Assembly: GCA_036346375.1 (NCBI GenBank)
Contig: CM070508.1
Location: 14,316,852 to 14,380,851, forward strand
Reading direction: 5' to 3'
From: Guadua angustifolia
Taxonomy: Eukaryota > Streptophyta > Magnoliopsida > Poales > Poaceae
Length of the DNA: 64,000 bases
In this document: positions 32,572 through 45,019 of the stretch, one piece after another
Numbering within the stretch: position 1 is the stretch's first letter
Layout of the letters: each line of letters starts with the position of its first letter
Program-made: the position numbers and the translations under genes
The notes under the pieces: generated by a model
The model's database searches: none
What the model was told of the DNA's origin: nothing
The model's input: only the letters and a program-made list of their open reading frames with translations

Positions 32572-34203
32572 ATGGCGAAGCCTTCGTCATCCATCCTGGC
32601 GCCGCCGGCATCCTTTGCCCAGCCAATCTCAGAGAAACTCACAAAATCAAACTATGCCCTTTGGCAACTTCAAGTGTTACCTGCCATCCGTGGAGCACAG
32701 CTAGAAGGGTTCCTAGATGGAACTGAAGTTGCGCCACCGAAGCTCGCTCAGAAGAAGGATGCTGAAGGCAAAGAAGTTCACAGGATCAATCCGGAGTATA
32801 CAAGGTGGCTGGCGCTTGACCAACAAGTGCTTAGCTATTTGCTGGCGTTGCTCTCTCGTGATGTTCTAGTGCAAGTGGCGACATGCAAGACAGTGTCGCA
32901 AGTTTGGCAAGCCCCGGAGAAGATGCATTCGTCTCAGTCCCGTGCGCGAGTGGTGAATACGCGCATAGCACTTGCAACAACTCAGAAAGGTAATCAATCT
33001 ATTACTGAATATGTTGGCAAGATGAAAGCTTTGGCAGATGAGATGGCTTGCGCTGGGAAACCCATTGAAGAAGAAGAAGAGCTAGTTCAGTACATCTTGG
33101 TTGGACTGGACATGGAATACAACCCTATTGTGTCCGCAGTTCTTGTGCGCACAGAAGGGACGTCTTTTGCAGAGCTTCTCTCCCAGCTTCTTAGCTTCGA
33201 ACAGCGGCTGGGCCTCTACAATGGAGGCTCGCAGTCCTCCGTGAATGTTGTCAGCCGCGGTGGCCGCGGCGGTCGTGGGAACATGCGCGGACGTGCATCT
33301 GGGCGCGATCGCGGTGGCGGAAGGAACCGTGGGGGCTACACCAACAACAACCTGCGGTTCAACAGCGGCAATAACAGCGGGACCAACTCATCTCGCCAAC
33401 GACCTCGGTGCCAGCTGTGCTATAAGGAGGGGCACATGGCCGAAAACTGCTGGCATCGCTTCGACAAGAACTATGTACCAGAAGAAAAACATGCTGCTGA
33501 TGCATATACTATGGATACAACATGGTACACAGACACTGGCGCCACCGACCATATCACAAGCGAACTGAATAAGCTTGCTGTGAGGGAAAAGTATAACGGC
33601 AATGAACAAATCCACACTGCAAGTGGATCAGGTATGGATATTAGTCATATTGGTCATAGTGTTTTGCACACCCCCAATCGTGATCTTGTTCTGAAAAATG
33701 TTCTTCATGTTCCTAGAGCCAAGAAAAATCTCGTTTCTGTTCATCGCTTTACTACTGACAACAATGCTTATCTTGAGTTTCATCCAAACTTCTTTCTTGT
33801 CAAGGATCAGGAAACGAAGAGAACAATTCTTAGAGGTGCAAGTAGAGGTGGCCTTTATCCCTTCCCATCGTCTTTATGTAGCTCTGGGAAGCATGCATAC
33901 AGCGCCACAAAACCTTCCCTCAAGATATGGCACAGTCGCCTTGGTCATCCCTCAACTTCTATAGTTCGTCAAGTTGTCAGTAGAAATAAATTGCCCTTTT
34001 CTCTTGATAAGTCCAGTCATGAGTTGGTATGTGACGCCTGTCAACAGGCTAAGAGTCACCAGCTTCCGTATTCTAGGTCGCATAGTAGTTCTTCTGCCCC
34101 TCTTGAATTAGTGTTCTCTGATGTATGGGGACCTGCACCTGACTCTGTTGGCAGAAAGAAATATTATGTTAGCTTTATTGATGATTTCAGTAAATTTACT
34201 TGA
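32572..34203 (+). pseudogene. Copia gag, protease and start of integrase (one long frame, 543 codons)
   Basis: The frame starts at 32572, 36 bp after the primer-binding site. Order: gag capsid (SEKLTKSNYALWQLQ near residue 22, then TRIALATTQKGNQSITEYV), an Arg/Gly-rich linker, the zinc knuckle CQLCYKEGHMAENC (about residue 280), protease TTWYTDTGATDHIT (about 317), GAG-pre-integrase (KIWHSRLGHPS and CDACQQAKSHQLP) and the beginning of integrase (LVFSDVWGPAP, YYVSFIDDFSKFT). It ends at a TGA (34201) where the family has a Trp codon, so this is a nonsense mutation within integrase and not the natural end. Confidence 0.95.
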
Positions 34204-36892
34204 CTCTATTTGATCAAACACAAGTCTGAAGTGTTTCAAAATTTTCAAGATTTTCAAAATCTTGTTGAAAGATCCTTTAGCCGTAAAATTATTGCCATGC
34301 AAACAGACTGGGGGGTGAATATGAAAAGCTGAATCACTTCTTCACGAAAATTGGAATTTCTCATCGTGTTTCATGTCCCCATACGCATCAACAAAATGGC
34401 TCGGTCGAGCGTAAACATCGACACATTGTTGAAGTTGGCCTCTCAATTCTAGCACATGCCTCCATGCCACTCAAATTTTGGGATGAAGCTTTCCTTGCAG
34501 CTGTCTACCTTATCAACCGCACACCTAGTCGAATACTTAATTTTTCTACTCCTCTTGAACGCCTGTATGGCCAAGCTCCAGATTATTCCTCTCTTCGTGT
34601 GTTTGGGTGTGCATGTTGGCCTAACTTGCGCCCCTACAACGAGCGGAAGCTGCAATTTCGCTCCAAACAGTGTGCATTCCTTGGGTACAGTAATTTGCAC
34701 AAAGGGTTTAAGTGCCTTGACATTAACACTGGCCGTGTGTACATCTCTAGAGATGTCATCTTTGATGAACATGTTTTTCCCTTTTCCAGACTCCATTCTA
34801 ATGCTGGGGCTTTGCTTAGGTCTCAAATTCTCTTACTTCCCGCTCATCTCTTAAATCCATCGAGTATCAATCAAGGGGGGCATGCACTTGATCATTTGAC
34901 TAATACTCCATGTGATATAACAGCTACTAATGAAAGTTCTGTGCAAAATAGACCATATTTCATGTAGGAGGTGTCTTCTGGAGAACAGGATGCAAGCGCA
35001 AGACATGAGCCTGTTTCATCTGGAAGATTTCCCTCGGATCAGGCGCTGCAAACACAGGATTCCGTGTCTGATCAACCAAGCACAGGGAACGACGTTGCTT
35101 CGCTGAGTAGTGGCGAACCACAGGAGGACATGCAGCCTGACAGTCCGATGGCACCTGCATTGTCTTCGCAAACCGCCAATCCAATGGAGTCTATGATGTC
35201 CCCGCAAATCGCCAGTGGAGACTCAGTCTCAGGATCCTCTCCAGCCATTATTCATGAGCTCCCACCAAGTCGCCCTGTTACCAGACTCCAGCGCGGAATT
35301 AGGAAACCAAAAGTCTGTACGGATGGGAGAATTAGGTATGGATGCTTAGCTCAAAATGGTGAGCCTAATAATCTTGATGAGGCATTGAATGATGTGAACT
35401 GGAGACGTGCCATGGATGAAGAATATAATGCTCTCATGAGGAACAAAACATGGCATTTGGTTCCAATGGAGAAAGGTAAAAATATTATTGATTGCAAATG
35501 GGTTTATAAGATAAAAAAAGAAAGCAAATGGAGAAATAGACAGGTATAAAGCCCGATTAGTTGCAAAAGGGTTTAAGCAAAGGTATGGTATTGATTATGA
35601 GGATACTTTCAGTCCTATAGTAAAATCTGCTACCATTAGAACTGTTCTGTCAGTTGCAGTGTCAAAGGGGTGGTGTCTTCGACAATTGGATGTGCAGAAC
35701 GCGTTTCTTCATGGTGTTCTGGAGGAAGAAGTATATATGAAGCAACCTCCTGGGTATGAAAAATCATCCTCTTCTCAATATGTTTGCAAGTTAGATAAAG
35801 CGTTGTATAGATTAAAACAAGCCCCCAGAGCTTGGTACTCTAGACTGAGCTCGAAATTACAACAACTTGGCTTTTCTTCTTCCAAATCTGACACGTCACT
35901 TTTCTATTATAACAAGAATGGTGTCAATATATTTATGCTTGTATATGTGGATGATATCATAGTTGCTAGTTCTTCACCAAGGGCTGTTGAGGTATTACTT
36001 CAAGATCTAAGAGCCGAGTTTGCCTTGAAAGATCTTGGAGAGCTGAACTACTTCCTTGGCATTGAGGTGAAAAGGCTCAAGGATGGTATTCTCATGTCCC
36101 AACAGAAGTATGCTTTAGATATTATTGCAAGAGTGGGTATACAACACTGTAAGCCACTAAACACACCATTATCTGTGTTAGAAAAATTATCAATTGAAAC
36201 AGGAGCTAAACTAGGAGCACAAGATTCAACCATGTTTCGAAGTATTGTGGGCGCACTCCAGTATATGACACTAACGAGACCTGACTTATCCTTCCCAGTC
36301 AATAAAGTGTGTCAGTCTCTACATGCACCAACAACCGAGCACTAGACAGCGGTAAAAAGGATACTAAGGTATGTAAAGGGAACAATAGACTATGGTCTAA
36401 AGATACAAAAGTCAGCATCGATGATAGTCAGCGCTTGCCAGATGCCGATCGGGAAATTGGATCGATTGATGATCGCCGATCCACGATGGTTTTCGTGTTT
36501 TCCTTGGATCCAATCTAATATCATGGAGTGCAAGAAAACAAGCTACGATATCGTGTCGAAAGAAGCGAGAATACAAGGCAATGGCCAATGCTACGGCAGA
36601 AATTATCTGGATACAGACCTTACTCAAAGAATTGAATTTAACTAGTCCACCTGCAGCAAAACTTTGGTGTGACAATCTAGGGGCAACTTACTTATCGGCT
36701 AATCCAATATTTCATGCAAGAACAAAACATATCGAAGTAGATTATCATTTTGTTCGTGAAAGAGTTGCACAGAAACTGCTAGACATCCAAATTATATCTA
36801 CGCATGATCAGTTGGCAGATGGTTTTACCAAAGCTCTGGCGGCATCGAAACTTTCAGAATTTCGGTACAATCTAAACTTAAGAAAGTTTTGA
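34204..36892 (+). pseudogene. Copia integrase, reverse transcriptase and RNase H, broken
   Basis: Integrase continues after the stop (SCPHTHQQNGSVERKHRHIV, VYLINRTPSRIL, VFGCACWPNL), with a one-base loss in the G run near 34311. A TAG lies at about 34966. RT starts at about 35370 (NDVNWRRAMDEEYNAL), shifts frame near 35520, then has YEDTFSPIVK, LDVQNAFLHGVLEEEVYM, LYRLKQAPRAWY and the catalytic YVDDI at about 35944. A TAG at 36343 replaces a Trp codon. RNase H pieces follow (SIDDRRST; ATAEIIWIQTLLKEL; KHIEVDYHFVRE; DQLADGFTKAL) to the stop at 36892. The RT catalytic box is intact, but no single product spans the domains. Confidence 0.93.
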
Positions 36893-36903
36893 TTGAGGGG
36901 AGG
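36891..36903 (+). other. Polypurine tract
   Basis: gattgaggggagg immediately precedes the 3' LTR and overlaps the end of RNase H. It is the plus-strand priming site. Confidence 0.9.
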
Positions 36904-37141
36904 TGTTAGATTCTGTTACTCTCTATCTGTTGTATAACGATGGACTCTCCAGTATTAGCTCGGCTAAGGATTCGTAGTTGTATTGGATACGTTAGTTGTT
37001 GTAACAGATTGAGGATAATCAGCCGTGCTAATCCTGGAGAGGACGTTGTGATTGTAAGCCACGCAGGGGGCTGTTCCCTGCCTATATTAACAGAGATGCG
37101 GCCCTGCAAAGGGTTTAACGCTTCCTAAATATTGTTTCTCA
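36904..37141 (+). repeat. 3' LTR of the young copia element
   Basis: 238 bp, three transitions from the 5' LTR, followed by target duplication agcct. Confidence 0.97.
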
Positions 37142-37146
37142 AGCCT

Positions 37147-38164
37147 TGGGTCATGCACAGTGTTTGACGTTATTTCATCTTTTTGACGGATTTCATCACC
37201 TCTTCTTCTGTTTTGACCATGAATTACCAGCCAACAGGTTTATTGAGTTCAAGTCCTTACTACAAGACTCCTTGGGGATCGAAGTTCCATTTGCAAAATA
37301 GGCCTAATGCAGGGTTAGAAATCTCGGTGAGATTTCGTGGCATCTCGTCGAGATCTCGTTCTCTAGATCCAAACGAAATTTATACCACCGGTCGAATTCG
37401 AAAATTCAACAAATTTCATATTGCTATAGTAATCTCTTTTTTTTAGAGATAACGCCAGTACCTCCGGTATCTCGGGTTTGGAAGCCGGAATTTGACTTTT
37501 TATACCCAGATTTGGTCGAATTTAGCTCATTTACCCTAGAAAAAGTGATCTTTCATGATAATTTGTCGAAAAACCATTTTTTGAGGCATTTTAAAATTTC
37601 AGCAAAAATAATGTTAGATTTTTATAAAATTGTAGAAACATTTTAATGCTAAGAAAAATTTATGGCGCCATACTAACGAATGTAATATCACAGAGAAAAA
37701 TTTTCAAAATATTTTAAGTTGACTTGTTATATTTAAAAAATAAAAATAGAATGAGCATAAATGAAGTAGTAACCGTGTTAGAATTTATTTTCTAGTTTGA
37801 TAATGACCTAAAATTTTTAGCAGAGGTTAATAATTTCCTCATAACCCTTTTATAAAATTTTCAAAAAATTTGACTCTATTTGGTTGGTCAATGAAAAATT
37901 ATAAACTCTACCAGCACATGTGTTAAAGTCCGAAAAGTGTGAAGTAGCACTGGCACATTTTAGGTCATTATCAAACCGCTCGATTGGTAGCACCGCGCTA
38001 CCATGGCCGGTAGCACCGACAAATGCAATCAAATCTAAATTGCTTCACATTGAAAGTCCAATTCAATTCAAACTCAAACCAAGGCAAACAAAACTAAAAT
38101 TTAGTCAAATACTTATCACAAACATGAATAGACCTCCAAATGATCTTTCAATCTCCCCTTGATG
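37147..38164. other. Unassigned AT-rich region
   Basis: Contains an imperfect palindrome of gagatttcg / cgagatctcg words near 37320-37370 of a kind common in grass repeats, then AT-rich DNA. No gene seen. Confidence 0.5.
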
Positions 38165-38169
38165 AGTAT

Positions 38170-38854
38170 TGTCGGGGATTGGTTATTGCCCATAAACGAC
38201 CAATGGAACCCGGCCGGCGTCGACCATGCTCGTGCTCGGGCGTCGTCCCTACGTAGGGTCCCCCGAGCATTCCGACCTTCGTCAAGCACCCCTTCCCCGA
38301 GCATGCTTGCTCGGGGGTTCTTGACCTGGCGACCCGGTCCACCGAGGATGCCTCGAAGATCACCCAAAAGCTGGGCATGGTCTACGAAGAAGACGTGGCA
38401 TTAACTGCGCAGTCGCCCGTGGTCCGCGCACCCACAAACTACGCCCACTGTACCCACGTCGCACGGTGCCCGGCGGGTGGCGCGGCAACAATTCTACGCA
38501 CGCCTAGCACAGTAGCGCGCCCCCTGTAATAACTGCTTTGTCGCCTGTAATCCCCTATAAATACCCCCTCTCGCGAAGGGTTCGGGGTTCGCATGCCCCT
38601 ACTTTCCACACTTGTACCCAGAGCATAACGCATTGTAAGAAATCTTCACACATAGTTCAAACACTGGACGTAGGGTTGTTATCTCCTCAGAGAGAGGCCC
38701 GAACCAGACCAAAAACAATCTCCCTGCTCGCTACCATTGTCTTTGTAACTCGGTAGGGCCTCGGACGCTATACCCCTCGCGGAAAAGGGGCCTTAGGTTG
38801 ATCTCTCATTCAACAAGTAAGCTCGGCGGGGGACCGGTTCCCGAATCGTCGACA
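38170..38854 (+). mobile_element. Solo LTR (685 bp) with perfect target duplication
   Basis: Begins TGTCGGGGATTGG and ends ATCGTCGACA. The target duplication agtat lies at 38165-38169 and 38855-38859. It has a clear core promoter, ctataaatac at about 38555, and a downstream leader. No internal retrotransposon sequence is attached on either side. The TGTCGGGGA start is frequent in grass gypsy LTRs. Confidence 0.93.
38554..38564 (+). promoter_or_regulatory. TATA box of the solo LTR
   Basis: cctataaatacc in a C-rich context, about 290 bp before the LTR end. This is the expected place for the U3/R boundary promoter. Confidence 0.7.
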
Positions 38855-38859
38855 AGTAT

Positions 38860-40120
38860 ATTGACAAACACATGAAAATGCACATAAGTTTTGAGTTTGA
38901 AGAAAAATAGAAGAAAACAATTTGAATGCAAAGCAAAACTTAGTTAAAAGAGAAAGTGAAATCATGACCAAATCGGTGAGAAGAATTTTAGAGCTAAACT
39001 CAAGAAAGAGCAAGTTTTCCACAAAAACTATAAAATCTAATCAAAAGTTCAAATATGCTTATGATCCATAAAGTTAACAGATTTTTAGCAAGATCAAGAT
39101 GCATTAAATTTTTTGTTTAAATGGTACATTTTCTTCATTTAAATTAAGTCTTTTCTACGTTTTTCTCCTCCTTTTGGCAATATAGGTATCAAGATAACAT
39201 TTTCTCTCCCTTTATATATGTATGCATAAAATGCAACCTAGAAAAGTTTTGAAGATTATTCAAGTGACTATGAAGACAAGATATGATACCAAGCTAGTCG
39301 ATTTCAAATTAGACTAAACTAAGACATGTCCAAGTGCAAATAACAAATTTTGCAAGCCAGCTTAGTTTTAAATATGTCATTTTTAGCAAGATTTAACAAG
39401 TGCGTCACTTAGCACTAGTTTCAAAACTAGACACAAGGCCATTCAAAAGATCAAATGGAAAACCTTGAGTTCAACCTATTCAACACTTTGGGGAATCTAG
39501 AAGTGCATACAAGGTCCTTCGAGCTCATTTTTTATTTGATGCAAATTTTTATTTATGATCTTAAAAAACATAGCGAGTGCAAATATGTGACATTATTTGC
39601 ATTCTTTACCCATATATTTTGTTTATTTGTATTTTTAAAGCTATTCACTCAAGCCTTGTTCAACCATCTCAAGAAGAACACTTAAAAGGATGGTCTTGGT
39701 CATACACGATACATTCCAAGTTCATCCCGAGTGCAATGGGAAGAAATATCGTGAATGTAATGTGTTGAGATCAATTTGCTCACAAAAAATCAATTTTTCT
39801 TGTTTTCATTTTAGCACATATGAGCGAGTGAAGGACTCAAGTATGAATCAACCTAGTTTCACCCAAATTGCTATAGGGACTCTAGAGAACTCCAAAATTT
39901 CACAAATCATGGCAAATGCCCCTAAAAAAGAAACTCAACAAGTAAAAGCAAAATGGTTTATCTAATTTTTCTATTAAAGCATATTTTTTAATTTTGAGCA
40001 AACTTAGCAAGATAAATGAACTTAGACATATCTAAGTTAGTGCTTTTCTTGAAATGATGTAGCATGGTGTATAGCATGAAGACCAGATCATTTGCATAAT
40101 AGATAAAGCCCATAAAACAG
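38860..40120. other. Unassigned AT-rich region
   Basis: No domain in any frame. Phrases such as the stretch near 39430-39540 are reminiscent of retrotransposon internal spacers, but I cannot tie them to a family. Confidence 0.4.
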
Positions 40121-40129
40121 AATCTAGAG

Positions 40130-40570
40130 ATATTTGGAAACAGATAAGATTATTTAGAAAACCAAAGCCAATACAAATTTTTCTATCAGCGTATTGTATC
40201 AGGACTCGGATCAGACAACAGGTATAAAAGATGCACCAAGGGCAGCTGAGGGGATATATTCGCTTTTATTTTTCTGTCGACTAGTTCTAGCTTTGTAATT
40301 TAGCCTTGTAATTCGATTTCGATCAATAAAGTAGCGCATCGCTGATTGTTGGTCTTCATCGATTACGCCCCAAGTTTGATTTGTTCTGATTTTGTTGCGC
40401 ATCGCCTTCTCAGAGTTAATCTGTCTTTATCTTTCAATTAGCCTTGATCAGCTAATTGCTAGTTTTGATCTAATCGACTTTTGGCTAATCGGAGTATCAC
40501 GCTCCCGAGCTCTCGGATCAACCTCAATCGGTCGTTCTCCATTGCCCCAAGCTTTCTAACCGGCTCCTCC
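40130..40570 (+). repeat. LTR preceding the PMD gene, copy 1
   Basis: Shares with 45020-45490 a series of words in the same order: tattgtatcaggactcgg / ttgtaataggactcga; tgtaatt...cttgtaatt.cgatt; aataaagt...gcatcgc.gatt; cttcatcgattacgccc. The aataaagt suggests the R/U5 end of an LTR. The left limit is uncertain because weak similarity extends to about 40120. The PMD frame begins 15 bp after it. Confidence 0.7.
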
Positions 40571-40584
40571 CTAAGATCGGCTGA

Positions 40585-41510
40585 ATGGATTCCAATCAAG
40601 TACTCATCCCGATCCTTGACAATGATGATCAATATTACCTAGGATCGATAGGAAATCTAGATGCCAATACGGTTATCAATGAAGAGATTCCTAGACTCCC
40701 TTTATCGGTTTCTGGTTACAATGTGGAGGAGTGGGGCAAGAGTTTCCAGGCTTGGCTGACAGCGCTCAAAGGATGGAGATCGTGGTATATCCACATGTCG
40801 GCCAAACAAGGGAAGAATGGGAGAGAATGGGTATAGCCGAGTGTCTCCCCCTGTGTCTAGCTAATCCGGAAGCCAACGAGCCCTTAGTGGCCACGGCATG
40901 TTATTTCTGGTCGGACACTTTTAACGCTTTTTTGTTTTGGACTGGCCCAATTGGCCTAACCCTACTAGATGTAGCCGAGTTGTGTTGCCTCAGACCAGAC
41001 GGCGAGCAGGTGTCAGCTTTCAGCGGCAAACCAAAGTATCAGCTGATTCGGTCCAAGGGGGAAGGGTGGAGCAAATACATCCAGCATAACAACAAGGTAA
41101 ACGAGCTGGTGTCGGACGAGGAACATGTCACCTTTCTGAATCTTTGGCTGGATAGATTTTTATTTTGTGGTGCGTCTCTTCGGCCGACTCAAGTATATCA
41201 ACTGATAGCAAAACGTTTGGTGGAGGGTCGACGACTTGCCCTTAGTAAGATGCTGCTAGGGGCGGTCTACCAGATGATGTTTGTCATAAGGAGTCGGCTT
41301 TTTTCTGGTTTCGCCAAGTTTGTTGTCGGCAATGTAGGAGGACCCTTGTGGTTTATCTAGATGTGGCTTTACTGCATATTTAGCCGATCCCTTATTTCTA
41401 AGCCTCTAGAAGATTCGGCGTTTCCCTGTGAGGACATTCTAGAGAATTCGATCCCCCAATATAGGGCCAGCCGATCTCACAGGGAGATAAAGCTCTTTAA
41501 TCCTGAAATG
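40585..41510 (+). pseudogene. Plant mobile domain (aminotransferase-like, PMD) gene with an LTR upstream
   Basis: A start at 40585 opens a frame reaching VEEWGKSFQAWLTAL. Near 40770 it shifts to a second frame (REEWERMGIAECLPLCLANP, NEPLVATACYFWSDTFNAFL, GLTLLDVAELCCLRPDGEQV, EHVTFLNLWLDRFLFCGASL, ALSKMLLGAVYQMM, GNVGGPLWFI). A stop at 41358 is followed in frame by MWLYCIF and PQYRASRSH. The W...F/ATACFW/TLxDV pattern is that of PMD proteins, a family shared by Arabidopsis MAIN/MAIL1 and by transposable elements. The function in elements is unknown. One frameshift and one nonsense codon make it a pseudogene. The 3' end is cut by the gypsy fragment. Confidence 0.8.
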
Positions 41511-43900
41511 AAGTAATTAATGAAGTAGTTTTCAGAAAGTCCTGGGGTACTCCTTTTGACTAAACTCATCAGCTCCTCAAACTTATCAACATATGCCTCC
41601 ACTGAACCCACTTGTGTCAATCCTCGGAAGTTCTCTGTGATTTCCACCCTTGTCTCAGCAACAAATCTTTGACAAACCATATCACAAAATTGAGACCATG
41701 TTACAACACTTGTATCAATTCGATTATTGCTGAGCCACTGATCAGTTCTCCCAACCAAATAAATTTCTGCTATAGCTACCTTTTGCCCTTCGGGAGTTTT
41801 GCTCAACTCAAACCACCTCTCGACTTTCCTGATCCAAGCCTCAGGATTACTTCCATCAAATTTTGGGAATTCAATTTTTAGTTCCTTGCTAAAGTTATTT
41901 GTATGGTAATTTCTATCATCACCAACTTGCCCCGCTCATTCTGATAATCTCTGCCCTAAGTAATTCCGGGGTACCTCTGGTCTTGTATAAGGTGGATAGA
42001 CTATAGGCTGATGATTCGGATTGAAATGAGGTCGATGCATAGGTACAAATGGGGGACTAGCCGTGGTAAATTGTGGAGCAAAAGTTCCAAGAGCCATTAC
42101 ATACGGGTAAACACTAACTCCAAATGTATTGTCATTACCTCCCATGAAGACAGGTGGAGCTGTGGGACAACTAGTAACACTTTTTTCGATAAAGGAAGCT
42201 TTTATTAATCTTAGTAAATTACATCAAGGTGATACAATTATACTAAGAAGACTCCCGGCCTCTACACAGCTAGGGTGTACACAGCCAAACACACACACAC
42301 AAGAAAAGACAAAGGAACCGTCTCGGCAAACTACATCACGCAATATTGTCTTCAAGGCTATCCACTATCATAGCAACACTTGGACCGCGATAAAAACTCT
42401 CCAATGACAACGCCTCCAAGAAGGACTCGATACGCACACGCACCGCCATTGCCATGATCCAACCAAAGGAAGGCCGACGAAGGTTTTCACCTCGAGAGTA
42501 AATCAGACTACAAAACAATGCCTTCAACAAAGCCATTGCCAGGCACAACCAACTAAAGTCAGACCTAGGGATTTCTCCCTGAAGTCGAAGTACCGGAGAT
42601 CCCAGTGTCGCAACCACCCTCATTCCGAGCTAGTGCCGCCATACCACTTAATCTTAGCCAATAGCAACGGCCATCTTCTCAAGGTCAGACAAATAATTTT
42701 TAGATGTTTGACTCTACGATGACAGATTCGCGAGCTAGCAAATAGGCACACGATCATCAAGTCTATAGAGTGCATCTAAAAAATAAGTTGTATCGCCTAA
42801 GAAAAGCGAATCCGCGAATCGATGCTAAGATGACTTAGGTCAAAAGAAATGTATGAACAACGCTAGTAAGAAATGAAGACGCTGAAGCGAAGAGTAGTCA
42901 CCTAGATCGCCCATCATCCACAAGTTGTCGGGCCACCACCAAAGACCGGTGTTGGCAACAACAAGTGAGGGGATCCAACCTAAACCACCATAAGGCATCG
43001 AGGGGCCAGCAGCTGCCACCGCCCGCCACCACCGGCGGCGGAGGTGGTGTATCTGGCCACGGGGCGCTAGATCCGGCCCCTGGCAGCACCGGATCCCGAG
43101 CTTTGACTCCAATTGGCGGATGCAGTCTCCTCCGTGACGAGCCGAGCGCGACCCCCTCTCCTTGGCCACCCCCGTCGTGAGGAGGGGACGCCATGGCACC
43201 CTCCCGTTGTCCCCGCGCGGATCTGGGCACTCGAGACCATGGGGCGTGATTGGCTCCGCCGCCGCCTTCCTCGGAAGCTGTACGGGCCTCTCGCGAGCTC
43301 GCTCCAGCAGCGGCGTGGCAGAGAAAGGGTGGGAAGGGGGTGTGGCGGCGGCTAGGGCTGGGGTGCCCTCTCTTCTCAATGAAATATTAAAAGGAATGGG
43401 AGGAATATTGTTACTCATGGAAGCGCTGGGTGCATATGAATGATCACTCCCAGGTGAAGCATAAGCATTCGCTCCAGATATTTGAATTCTCCTCTCAGTT
43501 TGCCCAGTTTGTCCTCTATCACTCTCCATCATAGCCAAGGTACTAGTCACCTCCTTTTGCCACATTTTACTAAACAATGAATTCATCATATCCATCATCT
43601 AATCTATTTTTGTAGTGTTCTCCATTAACTGTTGTTGAACCCCTTATATCTGCTCCTTTGTTACCACGCATTCTCACTAACTTGTTGTTGCAGTTGAGAC
43701 ATCTCCTTCTTCAATTTCTCCACTTCATCGGTATGTTCTTCCTCCGCTGCCCTTCCAGTCTTCGGCATGCCTTCGCTTAAGATCTTGCTCCACAGCGGAA
43801 GAATCAGATCGGTTTGAGTAACACAGGAATTTTACCAGGGAAACTAGTTCCCCAACCTTGTCACCTCGATCTGCACCCAAAAACCCCTTTCCACCAAAGA
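41477..43900 (-). pseudogene. Gypsy gag, interrupted by a retroposon
   Basis: On the minus strand the N-terminal part at 43598-43377 (MMDMMNSLFSKMWQKEVTS, SGANAYASPG, MSNNIPPIPFNIS) and the C-terminal part at 42175-41477 (MGGNDNTFGVSVYPYVMA, KFDGSNPEAWIRKVE, KVAIAEIYLVGRTDQWLS, WSQFCDMVCQRF, VGSVEAYVDKFEELM) are halves of one Retrotrans_gag protein. The gap is a 1.2-kb insertion. The coding sequence stops abruptly at about 41480 against the PMD region, with no zinc knuckle or pol, so the element is truncated. Confidence 0.8.
42180..43376 (-). mobile_element. Retroposon (LINE/SINE-like) inserted in gypsy gag
   Basis: The insertion splits gag. At its left edge, cactttttt is a poly-A tail when read on the minus strand. 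The other edge is a GC-rich start (gagaagagagggcaccccag). The body has no reverse transcriptase. A direct repeat of target DNA is not obvious. The tail with a cgataaaggaagcttttatt word is familiar from non-LTR retroposons of grasses, from memory. The open frames in its GC-rich half are not supported as genes. Confidence 0.6.
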
Positions 43901-43914
43901 TCGAACAACTTTGA

Positions 43915-44370
43915 TAGCAGATTATCAGGACCCAAAGAAATCCGACACCCGATCTGAAATCGCGAGGATCAAAACAGCAGTAAAAGAGACATCAAATGTT
44001 AAAATGGATACAGGAAGATGCGGAAAGAAAGGGGAAGCAAGAACTCAAGAACCTTCTCATTCAATCCATGACAGAATCGTAACAACTTCAGCCCTTTTAT
44101 AGCTCTGTTCTTTTACAGACAGTAACACATCCGAGTAACTCAACTCTTTAACCGACAATTACATTAAAGTAAACAATAAGTACTGGAATTAACTACAGCC
44201 TTCAGATTCGCTGGATAGGCTTGCGCCTCGATGGACCCTTGGATCTTCATAACTACATCTGACCACACATTTGCACTAATCAGAGAGATATTCCGATCTG
44301 AACCACTACCTTCGTTCAAAAGATCTTCGCTCCGGGTGCAATTCGGATTCAGTACTCCAGCCTCCTGACA
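43915..44370 (-). repeat. 5' LTR of the truncated gypsy element
   Basis: Reading the minus strand from 44370, TGTCAGGAGGCTGG begins the repeat. gctataaaaggg near 44100 is a TATA box. The repeat ends near a tctgctatcaaag primer-site-like segment at about 43915, upstream of gag. No second copy is in the window. Confidence 0.6.
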
Positions 44371-45019
44371 GTTAGCCCAGTGCCTTCACCATTAATTGAG
44401 CATTACTCACGGTTTAAGTTCTCTATCTTAAGTTCCTCCAAAAATTTCTCCCAAAATTTCTTCTCATCCTCGTTGCGCTTCTTCTCTTTCACCTCGACAT
44501 TTTTAGGGTTTTTGTACACAATTCCAAGCACCTGACATGCCATATAGTTGTTTGTAATATTTTTAGTTTTCAGATTGCCATACAGAATAGGCTCAAGGGA
44601 AGGGTCTCTGGCACCTAAAATCAGGCATGTCGACATATTCTCCCAGTTACGGATATGTCCGATCTCTGTTTCCTCCAGCCTACCGCTTCTTTGATTTTGT
44701 AAGAGGCCAGCAACGTGGCTGGTGACACTTCTCAATCTGATTGCCTCACTGAATGTAACAATAACAGTCCGTAGCCACCTTCTGGCCGCCGAATGGTCAC
44801 TTCCGTTATATTCGGCTAGGCCGTTGATGGCATCCTCGAGTGGCTGCATTCCAAGTTCCACTTCCTGCAACAGGCAACAGTTTTCAACAGAACATTGTCA
44901 ACTCTGATAGGCAGCCTTTCATTGATTTCTATTGTATTCTTGGGTAACTGTTTGCACCAAGATTTGGCATGTGTGGTCAAAATCGGCAATTCGGATTCAA
45001 CGGGACACAGCCAAGATAT

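Larger units (their letters stand above)
32286..37141 (+). mobile_element. Ty1-copia retrotransposon, full length 4,856 bp (Hopscotch/Retrofit size)
   Basis: Two 238-bp LTRs (32286-32523 and 36904-37141) differ at 3 positions, all transitions. A perfect target duplication agcct lies at 32281-32285 and 37142-37146. The primer-binding site, gag, protease, integrase, RT, RNase H and polypurine tract are in copia order. Short LTRs and a total under 5 kb match the Ale/Retrofit (Hopscotch) type. The polyprotein frame is broken by at least three stops and three frameshifts. With an assumed 1.3e-8 substitutions per site per year, LTR divergence of 0.0126 gives about 0.5 million years. Confidence 0.97.

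Noticed and set aside
42840..43376. Long minus-strand frame continuing from gypsy gag into GC-rich DNA
   Set aside because: Only 43377-43598 is gag. The rest is the inserted retroposon read by chance in an open frame.
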